From positions 1 to 11,147 of the forward strand of contig DATNOU010000132.1 of NCBI GenBank assembly GCA_035601195.1: a DNA stretch of 11,147 nt, in the 5' to 3' direction. Positions within the stretch are counted from its first letter, which is position 1; each line of letters starts with the position of its first letter. The translations under genes and the position numbers were made by a program. Shown piece by piece: positions 6,390-11,147 of the stretch. Below the pieces are notes generated by a model, which had not been told where the DNA came from, did no database searches, and saw only the letters and a list, made by a program, of their open reading frames with translations. This DNA is from JAIBJP01 sp035601195 (GTDB taxonomy: Bacteria; Actinomycetota; Thermoleophilia; Gaiellales; Gaiellaceae).

Positions 6390-6617
6390 TTAGGCCGGTC
6401 TGCGATCGACCCTGAGTCGGCGTAGCGCGCGACGGGCCGCCTTCTCGTACTCGACGAAGGCAGCCGCCCGCTCAGCCGAAAGCAGCTCGTACTTCCCGGC
6501 CACGGTGTCCTCGTCGGTCATGATCTCGGCGACGGCGCGCGCGTCGGGCTCGATGTCGAACTCGCGGCACTGCTGGATCGTGCGCTCGACGCGTCGCTGG
6601 ATGGCCAGGTCATCCAT
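6390..6617 (-). CDS. Hypothetical small helical protein, 75 residues
   Basis: The ATG at 6617 has an excellent ribosome site, GGGAGGAG, seven bases upstream. The product is soluble and charged, beginning MDDLAIQRRVERTIQQCREF and ending in a very basic tail (ALRRLRVDRRPA). Long helices with heptad-like hydrophobics suggest a helical bundle or small coiled coil, and the basic tail could bind nucleic acid or act as an anchor. It is transcribed toward the secreted-protein terminator. I do not recognise the family. Confidence 0.75.
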   Translation of the reverse strand: MDDLAIQRRVERTIQQCREFDIEPDARAVAEIMTDEDTVAGKYELLSAERAAAFVEYEKAARRALRRLRVDRRPA

Positions 6618-6733
6618 CGGCTTCTCCTCCCGTCGGGGCGACGCCTATCCTCTACTGCCTTGCGTCCGCTGTCTAGGGGGCAACGGGATCTTCCGCGCGA
6701 CGCTCGTCTGAGTGCCGCGACACACTGAACGGC

Positions 6734-6914
6734 GTGGGAAAGGGGAACCCCGAGATCCGCGTCCTCGCCAGGCCGGTAGCGCGGCGATTCCTCTCGAGGA
6801 GCGCCTGGCGGCGATCGGGGAGCTCGTCGACGGGCTCGGCGTTGCCGGTCCGTTGCCCCAGACGACGAGAAGACCGAGACTGCAAGCGCCCTCGAGCGCC
6901 TCCTGACCACCTGA
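6734..6914 (+). pseudogene. Frameshifted small gene (three frames joined)
   Basis: Natural-looking protein sequence moves through all three plus frames in order. GNPEIRVLARPVARRFLS comes from a GTG at 6734, EERLAAIGELVDGLGVAGPL from about 6798, then DDEKTETASALERLLTT before a TGA at 6912-6914. Both joins are consistent with loss of one base, so the ancestral gene would encode about 60 residues. Each single frame alone decays into arginine-, serine- and proline-rich noise. The breaks are either mutations or sequencing errors. The function is unknown. Confidence 0.45.
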
Positions 6915-7056
6915 CGACGCATTCCCTTGTCGCCGTGCAGGTGATCGAGCTGAGCGTCCGCTGGACTCGCCTCGACCCGTTCCACCCCTGACCCCCGAGC
7001 CGCGCGTCTGAGCGTTTGTCTGCAAGCTCAGAGAGGGGGTTGAGGGGAGGGGCACG

Positions 7057-7179
7057 GTGCAACCCATCCCCGAGCCGATGCCATGCCCGCGGGCACCCCC
7101 ACGGCCCGATCTGCGCGGCGCGGATCTGTACGTGATGCGTCCCAGACAAAGCGGTGGTTCCTTCTTTCCATCGAAGTGA
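7057..7179 (+). CDS. Proline-rich 40-residue small protein
   Basis: A GTG start preceded by the ribosome-site-like GGGGAGGGG opens a 40-residue frame starting MQPIPEPMPCPRAPPRPDLR, continuing GADLYVMRPRQSG and ending FFPSK. The composition is plausible, with a proline-rich N-terminus and an ordered DLRGADLYVM segment. It has one cysteine, no membrane segment and no signal peptide. Longer minus-strand frames cover the same DNA, but their products look random. Existence of the gene is a moderate inference; no family is recognised. Confidence 0.42.
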   Translation: MQPIPEPMPCPRAPPRPDLRGADLYVMRPRQSGGSFFPSK

Positions 7180-7262
7180 AGCCAAGCAGGCGCACTTGAC
7201 GACAGACGCAAGTTGCCCCGTCTGTTGCCCTTTGGCCATAGCCGTTGCCTCGCCTGAAAGCA

Positions 7263-7287
7263 GAAAGCCGCCTTAGCAGCGGCTTTC
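7263..7287 (-). terminator. Hairpin downstream of the tRNA-Gln 3' half
   Basis: A perfect 9-bp stem, GAAAGCCGC with GCGGCTTTC, and a seven-base loop. It lies two bases beyond the tRNA 3' end on the minus strand, as terminators of tRNA genes do; only a short T run follows. It probably served the original tRNA-Gln. Confidence 0.6.
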
Positions 7288-7289
7288 GA

Positions 7290-7332
7290 GGCTGCGGGGC
7301 AAGGATTCGAACCTTGACTACCTGATCCAGAG
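7290..7332 (-). pseudogene. 3' half of tRNA-Gln (CTG), probable attachment site
   Basis: The minus strand reads as a tRNA-Gln from the anticodon loop onward: CTCTGGA with anticodon CTG, the 3' strand of the anticodon stem TCAGG, variable loop, T-arm CAAGG-TTCGAAT-CCTTG, acceptor CCCCGCA and base 73 G. Upstream of the anticodon loop the sequence stops resembling a tRNA: no D-arm and no TGCGGGG acceptor partner are found. The break inside the anticodon loop is the typical crossover point of tyrosine integrases that use tRNA genes. A terminator follows the 3' side. It cannot be a working tRNA. Confidence 0.65.
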
Positions 7333-7441
7333 CTATCAGCTGGCCATGACGCCCTGTATCAACGAGTGGCCCGAAGTTCGCGGTTTGCGGGCACTTTAGC
7401 GACCTTTCTCAGGCGCTCGTGACGGCCCGTGCGGCTTCGTT

Positions 7442-7657
7442 TTGCGCCGTGTGTTTGCAAGATGTTTGCAATCGCGCAGCCCGAGAACGCCGCGGCTTGC
7501 TCGCCGCCGAGGGCTCGAGCGGGTAGCCGAGGCCTTGTCCCGCTCGTCGCGGGCGGCGTGGAACTACCGGGTGTCCACGGCACTCGACAACGGCCAGCGC
7601 TCGCCTCGCAAGCTGCTCCGCGCGGTCATAGCGCGGCTTCTGGGCCGGAAGCCCTAA
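7442..7657 (+). CDS. Hypothetical small basic protein
   Basis: The C-terminal half looks real: VAEALSRSSRAAWNYRVSTA is followed by a basic tail ending in RAVIARLLGRKP. The N-terminal part is arginine-rich and less natural, so the start is uncertain; a GTA/GTG-type internal start or an upstream frameshift is possible. The last ten codons reappear with synonymous changes on the minus strand at 10988-11020, which supports the frame. GC-rich repeat copy C begins 16 bases after the stop. The basic amphipathic tail suggests nucleic acid or membrane contact; the function is unknown. Confidence 0.45.
   Translation: MRRVFARCLQSRSPRTPRLARRRGLERVAEALSRSSRAAWNYRVSTALDNGQRSPRKLLRAVIARLLGRKP
7452..7471. 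repeat. Phased direct repeat TGTTTGCAA x2
   Basis: TGTTTGCAA occurs at 7452-7460 and 7463-7471, with starts exactly 11 bases apart, about 120 bases from the tRNA-Gln junction at 7332. It is a candidate pair of integrase arm sites. It parallels the 11-base-spaced TGCGCCAA pair near tRNA-Glu. Confidence 0.45.
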
Positions 7658-7673
7658 GCCGTTCTCGAGCGAC

Positions 7674-7700
7674 GCGTGCGGAAGGGCGGCGGCGGGCTAA
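7674..7700 (+). repeat. 3'-UTR GC-rich repeat, copy C
   Basis: GCGTGCGGAAGGGCGGCGG followed by CGGGCTAA, 16 bases after the stop of the small basic protein gene and just before the probable start of the lipoprotein gene. Confidence 0.7.
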
Positions 7701-7748
7701 GGTGAGTAAATCGCCAAGCGACTTTTTGCCCTGATCTCCTGTGTCGCC

Positions 7749-7880
7749 GTGTTCGTCCTCGGAGTCGGAGCCGCTTCCTTGCTCGCGGGATGTTCCGGCC
7801 AGAACGCAGACGAGAACAACCCAATGATCTACACCGAGACGGTGAACGGCACCGTAAGAGTCGCTACCACCGGGCAGTAA
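7749..7880 (+). CDS. Small lipoprotein, probably with a frameshifted start
   Basis: This frame ends at TAA 7878-7880 and encodes a hydrophobic stretch, a lipobox (SLLAGC), then a short polar mature part containing NADENNPMIYTETVNGTVRV. The cysteine would be lipidated after export, leaving a peptide of about 30 residues on the outer face of the membrane. In frame the hydrophobic segment begins earlier (RLFALISCVAVFVLG from 7719), but no start codon exists there. A GTG at 7702 giving MSK lies one frame off, and one extra A in the AAA at 7708-7710 would join them. The GTG at 7749 is the only in-frame standard start and lacks a ribosome site. Repeat copy D starts eight bases after the stop. Confidence 0.5.
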   Translation: MFVLGVGAASLLAGCSGQNADENNPMIYTETVNGTVRVATTGQ

Positions 7881-7888
7881 GCCGGAAC

Positions 7889-7913
7889 GCTGCGGGAGGG
7901 TGGCGGCGGGCTA
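7889..7913 (+). repeat. 3'-UTR GC-rich repeat, copy D
   Basis: GCTGCGGGAGGGTGGCGG followed by CGGGCTA, eight bases after the lipoprotein stop codon. Confidence 0.7.
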
Positions 7914-8001
7914 CTCGAGCAGGTAGGTAGGCGCCTAGCCCGACCGCCTCCTGGATTCATGCGGAAAACCTTTCGGGGAGAGAAAAATCCTGACTGGGAG
8001 A

Positions 8002-8064
8002 GCGGGTCCGTCTGAGGTCCTCGCTTCCTCGACCGTAAAGGATCTCGTGGCCGGTTCAGGCCTC
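8002..8064 (+). pseudogene. C-terminal fragment of a second class III cyclase
   Basis: The 21 codons read AGPSEVLASSTVKDLVAGSG plus Leu. They match 16 of 21 residues in the last part of the catalytic domain of the intact cyclase in this window (codons at 10399-10461, ARPSETLVSQTVKDLIAGSG plus Leu). Neither the rest of the domain nor the usual following FEDRG block is present; the frame runs on into unrelated sequence. It is a remnant of a paralogue, not a tandem copy, because the residues differ at several positions. Confidence 0.6.
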
Positions 8065-8089
8065 GGCCGGATTCCCCGCCATCCGCTCG

Positions 8090-8233
8090 GTGGTCGACCT
8101 AGGCGACGGCGTCGCTCTTCGGGAGACCATCATCCCTGAAACCCCGACGTGGTACTTCCTCGAGTGCCGGTTCAGTTCCGAGGAGATGGAGCGAGGCTGC
8201 GACCAGGTAGAAGAGACGTTCGTGGTCAAGTAA
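8090..8233 (+). CDS. Hypothetical protein, 47 residues, possibly N-terminally truncated
   Basis: The frame ending at TAA 8231-8233 encodes a natural soluble sequence, including LGDGVALRETIIPETPTWYF and SSEEMERGCDQVEETFVVK. It is open back to 8039, where it overlaps the cyclase fragment in another frame, but has no ATG. The GTG at 8090 is the only plausible start and has no ribosome site, so the gene may have lost its 5' end when the cyclase remnant was joined to it. GC-rich repeat copy E follows the stop after 26 bases. No family is recognised. Confidence 0.45.
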   Translation: MVDLGDGVALRETIIPETPTWYFLECRFSSEEMERGCDQVEETFVVK

Positions 8234-8259
8234 GAACCGGCTCGGAGAAGCACAGGAAC

Positions 8260-8286
8260 GCCTGCGGGAGGGCGGCGGCGGGCTAA
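8260..8286 (+). repeat. 3'-UTR GC-rich repeat, copy E
   Basis: GCCTGCGGGAGGGCGGCGG followed by CGGGCTAA, the copy closest to the consensus. It begins 26 bases after the stop of the 8090-8233 gene. The next 200 bases, up to the gene at 8487, contain nothing else I can support. Confidence 0.7.
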
Positions 8287-8486
8287 TAACGGCGAGCGCT
8301 AGGACGCTTAGAAACAGTGCCCTGACCGCCGCAACGGATATCATTGCGCAAGACAGCAGGCGTAGCAGCCCGGCCCGCTCTCGACGGAGAGCAGACTCGT
8401 GGGGTTGCGCCAGGGTCGTAGTAACCGCAGGGGCGCCGTCGCGCAGCGAAGCGGAACCGAGTAAGCACGACCACGGAGGTTCCGTC

Positions 8487-8972
8487 ATGAACGAGCACAT
8501 GCAGTTTCTCGCCGGCGAGCCGTTCTCCGCGCGCCGCCAGCACTTGCCCGCGAGCACTGGAAGCCGCTCGCCAAGGCTATGGAACGTCTCGACCGCATGT
8601 GGACTCAGCAGGGAGTACGAGGCCGAGACGGCGCGCATGCGTGAAGAACTCGGCGTCGTCAAGCAACGCGACCAGGCGCCCCTCGGTCGCGCGCTCGCCG
8701 ACGACGAGCCCGAGCCGGAGCCGGAAGCACCCGCCGTCGAAGAGGCGATCGAGAGCAACCGACAGCGCTCGGAGGCGCTGTTCGGTGCAATCGTCGAGGA
8801 GCAGCGGCATGTGTCCGATCTGATCGTGCGGCATAAGGGCGGCTGGTCCGGCGACGTGCAGCGCCACCTAGCCGACAAGGCGGCCGCCTACCGGATTGCC
8901 GTCGTAGAAATGAGCGGGCTCGCGAGGACCTCGTCGCGGAGGTTCAGCGCCGGTCGTCGGCTCCGAGGTTGA
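8487..8972 (+). pseudogene. Frameshifted coiled-coil/helical protein gene
   Basis: The ATG has a good ribosome site (GGAGG, seven bases upstream) and begins MNEHMQFLAGEPFSARR. Natural sequence then continues in another frame (REHWKPLAKAMERLDRMWTQ, about 8549-8610). It returns to the first frame for the long helical part EYEAETARMREELGVVKQRD, an acidic EPEPEPEAP linker and ESNRQRSEALFGAIVEEQRH. Near 8920 it shifts again to REDLVAEVQRR. At least three frame changes would be needed to restore a protein of about 150 residues. The helical, charge-rich make-up suggests a coiled coil. No family is recognised. Confidence 0.5.
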
Positions 8973-9183
8973 CGGCCCGGTCTTCTGCCCGCACGGGCTC
9001 AGGGGGTGCGCGTCCGTGTCGCTCTTCATCGAGAAGGCGACATCGGCGGGTGTCCTTGTAGTCGCCCGACGATCCGCCGTCCGCGCGGCGGCAGCAAAGG
9101 ACGAAGCATCAGCAAGCGCACGGCCTCGTCCGTCGCGGGAGACTTACTTGCAGCCCGTAGGCGCCCTACGCGACCATGTTCGC

Positions 9184-10521
9184 GTGGAAGTTCCTGAGAC
9201 CCGCTACGCGAAAACGCCTGACGGTGTGCATCTGGCTTATCACGTCGTCGGCGACGGCCCGGTCGACGTCTTGTGGCTTCACACCTTCCAAGGCGGATTG
9301 GAGGTGCAGTGGGAGCATGCCCACATTCGCGCGCTCACGGAAAAACTCAACGCGTTCGCTCGCGTAATCCGGTACGACATGCGTGCGACAGGGTTGTCGG
9401 ACCGCCATCCTCCGCTGCCCGATTTGGAGACGCAGGTCCGCGACCTCCTCGCAGTCCTCGACGTCGTCGGGTCGTGGTCGACAGTCATCGTGAGCGCCGG
9501 GAGCCCCGCCGGACCCCTCTTCGCCGCTACGCATCCACGGCGTACGCGCGCGCTCTGCTACTTCGATCCGAGCGCGCGCGGGCGAGTCCGATCGGAGGAC
9601 TACCCGTTCGGGCTGACGGAGGACGAAGCCGAGCGAGAGCTCGAATGGATCGAGAGGACATGGGGCACGGACTCGTTCGCGGCTGCTTGGATGGCTTACG
9701 TTGCGCCGACGATGGTGGACGATCGCCACCTTGTCCGTTGGTACGCGAAGGTGACGCGCCACTGGGTCGCGCCCGGCGACGCCGTCGAGCTGATGCGCCG
9801 CTGGAACGAGACGGACATCCGCGATGTCCTACCGACGATCACCGTGCCCACTCTATGTCTCGCGCGCGAATTCGAAGGCGGCACCGCCGAAGCCGAGCAC
9901 GTCACCGGCCTGATTCCCGGCGCCCAGTTGGTCATCCTTCCGGGCACGGAGCGAGCCTCTGCAGAAGGTGACCAGGACTCGCTCGTCGATGCAATTCGCT
10001 CCTTCGTCGGCGTTACGCCCCCCACTCATCACAGCGACTCGCTACTGCGTGCCGTGCTGTTCACGGATATCGTCGACTCGACGGCTATCGCTGCTCGACT
10101 TGGATACGCGGGCTGGCGAGACCTGGTCGAACGCCATCACGAGGCGGTCCGCCTGCAGCTCCGGACCTACCACGGCACCGAGGAGGACACCGCCGGCGAC
10201 GGCTTCTTCGCCACGTTTGACGGTCCCGTCCGCGCGCTGCGGTGTTCGCGCGGGATCATGGAGGCCGTGCACGATCTCGGCATCCAGATCCGAGCGGGTG
10301 TTCATGCTGGCGAGTGTCAGATGATCGACGGAAAGGCGAGCGGAATCGGCGTGGCGATCGGCGCCCGGGTCTGCGCGATGGCGCGTCCCTCCGAGACCCT
10401 GGTGTCCCAAACCGTGAAGGACCTTATCGCCGGATCCGGGCTCACTTTCGAAGACCGGGGCTCGCATGAGCTCAAGGGCGTTCCCGGCGCGTGGCACCTC
10501 TACGCGGTAAGCAGTCTCTAA
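9184..10521 (+). CDS. Alpha/beta-hydrolase fold fused to class III adenylate/guanylate cyclase
   Basis: From the GTG at 9184 the product has 445 residues, the usual size of this fusion family, and starts with the family-typical VPETRYAKTPDGVHLAYHVV. The open frame extends to a GTG at 9016, but those 56 extra residues look unnatural. Residues 1-275 are an alpha/beta-hydrolase fold: oxyanion region LHTFQGG, RYDMRATGLSDR, and nucleophile elbow SAGSPAG with Ser107. The usual acid position reads REFEGG and the usual histidine block reads GTERASAEGDQD, so two of the three catalytic residues seem lost. Residues 287-441 are a cyclase catalytic domain with metal aspartates Asp295 (FTDIVDST) and Asp339 (TAGDGF) and the retained Arg395 (GARV); the canonical Asn is absent. 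The enzyme would make a cyclic nucleotide from ATP or GTP, with the hydrolase part as a probable sensor. There are no membrane segments. Confidence 0.88.
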   Translation: MEVPETRYAKTPDGVHLAYHVVGDGPVDVLWLHTFQGGLEVQWEHAHIRALTEKLNAFARVIRYDMRATGLSDRHPPLPDLETQVRDLLAVLDVVGSWSTVIVSAGSPAGPLFAATHPRRTRALCYFDPSARGRVRSEDYPFGLTEDEAERELEWIERTWGTDSFAAAWMAYVAPTMVDDRHLVRWYAKVTRHWVAPGDAVELMRRWNETDIRDVLPTITVPTLCLAREFEGGTAEAEHVTGLIPGAQLVILPGTERASAEGDQDSLVDAIRSFVGVTPPTHHSDSLLRAVLFTDIVDSTAIAARLGYAGWRDLVERHHEAVRLQLRTYHGTEEDTAGDGFFATFDGPVRALRCSRGIMEAVHDLGIQIRAGVHAGECQMIDGKASGIGVAIGARVCAMARPSETLVSQTVKDLIAGSGLTFEDRGSHELKGVPGAWHLYAVSSL

Positions 10522-10701
10522 CAGTCGGCGGTGATGGGCTCCGCGCTCGCTACCGACGGCCCTCGCGGCCTGTTGCCCCTTGCAGAAGGGCGACAAAGTA
10601 GCCCGCGCCACGCTTTTTGGTTTTTTAGAGGGGAAGCGCCGCCGACACCGCGCCAAGTGCTTTTTCCCTCTCTATAGGACTCCTCGAGCTCTGCCTAGCT
10701 A
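10522..10701. other. Intergenic region between cyclase and HNH genes
   Basis: It contains a small hairpin, CCCTT-GCAG-AAGGG, near 10576-10590, and a T-rich stretch CTTTTTGGTTTTTTAG about 30 bases later that may help end the cyclase transcript. The final 40 bases are comparatively AT-rich and may carry the HNH promoter. No clear -35/-10 pair is seen. Confidence 0.35.
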
Positions 10702-10971
10702 ATGCCCAACACTCCGGAAGAACAGCGCAGACTCCGAGCCTATGGGACGAAGCACAAACTTCTGCGCAAGCGGCTCGCCCCCATGGTGGAAGCTGGGCTC
10801 GTGAGGTGCCCCAGGTGTGGCGAGCTCATCAGGCCAGGCACCAAGTGGGATCTCGGTCATTTGGACGGATCGAACCGTGAGCTCTACAGCGGCGCAGAAT
10901 GCAGATCTTGCAACTGGGCCACAAGCAAGCATAAGAAGGCCGCGCAGATGCGCTGGTCGCGCGAGTGGTGA
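10702..10971 (+). CDS. HNH-type endonuclease, phage/plasmid style, 89 residues
   Basis: An ATG starts a compact protein with a basic helical N-terminus (residues 8-30). A zinc-knuckle pair RCPRCG (Cys36, Cys39) follows, then WDLGHLDGSN (His53) and GAECRSCNWAT (Cys67, Cys70, Asn71). This order, CxxC then DxGH then xxCN, is that of small HNH nucleases encoded by phages and mobile elements, which cut DNA with a single metal ion held by the beta-beta-alpha finger. Many relatives have His where Cys67 stands (GPEHxxCN), so this variant is mildly unusual. No strong ribosome site is present. Its stop overlaps an inverted partial copy of the GC-rich repeat. Its company with a split tRNA supports a mobile origin. 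Confidence 0.82.
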   Translation: MPNTPEEQRRLRAYGTKHKLLRKRLAPMVEAGLVRCPRCGELIRPGTKWDLGHLDGSNRELYSGAECRSCNWATSKHKKAAQMRWSREW

Positions 10972-10983
10972 GCTCCCGCAGCC
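10970..10983 (-). repeat. 3'-UTR GC-rich repeat, copy G (partial)
   Basis: On the minus strand, GGCTGCGGGAGCTC lies four bases after the TAG of the C-terminal fragment at 10988-11026. It shares GGGAGCTC with copy B. It overlaps the final bases of the HNH gene on the other strand. Confidence 0.5.
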
Positions 10984-10987
10984 TGTT

Positions 10988-11026
10988 CTAGGGCTTCCGG
11001 CCGAGTAGCCGCGCTATGACGGCGCG
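10988..11026 (-). pseudogene. C-terminal remnant paralogous to the 7442-7657 protein
   Basis: The minus strand encodes RAVIARLLGRKP then TAG. The twelve residues are identical to the C-terminus of the plus-strand gene ending at 7657, with several codons differing synonymously (CTA CTC against CTT CTG, GCC against GCG). Six codons upstream of this stretch an in-frame TGA ends the similarity, so only the tail survives. The rest of the window to 11147 shows no gene I can support. Confidence 0.55.
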
Positions 11027-11147
11027 GGGCACCAGCCGCGACAGTCAACGCGCTTCCAGACGTGACCGGGATAACTAACCGCAATGCTCCATCCCGCGTC
11101 GCTGAACCGAAGGGGGTGAGCTAACGCCTCCCTCTTCATCTGCGGCG

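Noticed and set aside
6645..7239. Two overlapping minus-strand frames of 188 residues
   Set aside because: Both products are Arg/Ser/Pro-rich and lack any domain pattern; they are typical high-GC shadow frames.
7290..7375. Complete tRNA-Gln or tRNA-Ile gene
   Set aside because: No acceptor partner, D-arm or correct 5' anticodon stem exists; GAT in the loop-like CTGATAG does not sit in a paired stem.
3051..8286. Repeats as a CRISPR array or classic integron attC sites
   Set aside because: Spacing is irregular, both orientations occur, no spacers or cas genes are seen, and the GTTRRRY core and an IntI gene are missing.
8099..8878. Minus-strand frame of 259 residues
   Set aside because: Its product is low in natural pattern and it lies antisense to better-supported plus-strand frames with natural composition and a ribosome site at 8487.

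Overview
The window is uniformly GC-rich. The gene families suggest an actinobacterium, perhaps of class Thermoleophilia (Solirubrobacterales or Gaiellales type): a large DUF2339-type membrane protein, a hydrolase-cyclase fusion, and a small exported protein with a C-terminal cysteine pair. That placement is an inference from family resemblance; no rRNA or taxonomic marker gene is present.

Layout. 1-2116 (minus) is the 5' part of a DUF2339 multi-pass membrane protein, cut by the window edge. It has a clear sigma70-like promoter whose -10 box lies in a perfect 14-bp palindrome. 2250-4070 runs from a 3' fragment of tRNA-Glu to an intact tRNA-Glu(CTC) with terminator; between them are a class I methyltransferase, a short hypothetical and a small membrane protein. 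4080-5500 holds a possible small RNA with an intrinsic terminator and several small hypothetical genes. 5770-7335 is bounded by two copies of a 23-bp tRNA T-arm sequence. It holds a small secreted protein with a strong terminator, a small cytoplasmic protein, a frameshifted gene and a 40-residue ORF. The right-hand copy is a 3' half of tRNA-Gln(CTG) that begins exactly at the anticodon loop.

7335-11147 looks like accessory or integrated DNA. It holds a chain of small or broken genes (basic protein, lipoprotein, cyclase fragment, coiled-coil protein), an intact alpha/beta-hydrolase plus class III cyclase fusion, and a phage/plasmid-type HNH nuclease.

Two patterns unify the accessory part. First, a GC-rich repeat of about 26 bp, consensus close to GCTTGCGGGAGGGCGGCGG followed by CGGGCTA, occurs seven times. 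It nearly always starts 4-26 nt after a stop codon and on the same strand as that gene. Second, tRNA 3' fragments lie near short direct repeats phased by 11 bp, the arrangement expected at attachment sites of tyrosine integrases, although no integrase is visible. Several small genes contain single-base frameshifts, so the region is either decaying or carries sequencing indels.

No complete multi-gene pathway, defence island, CRISPR array or insertion sequence could be supported. The genes appear to be independent accessory units rather than one operon.
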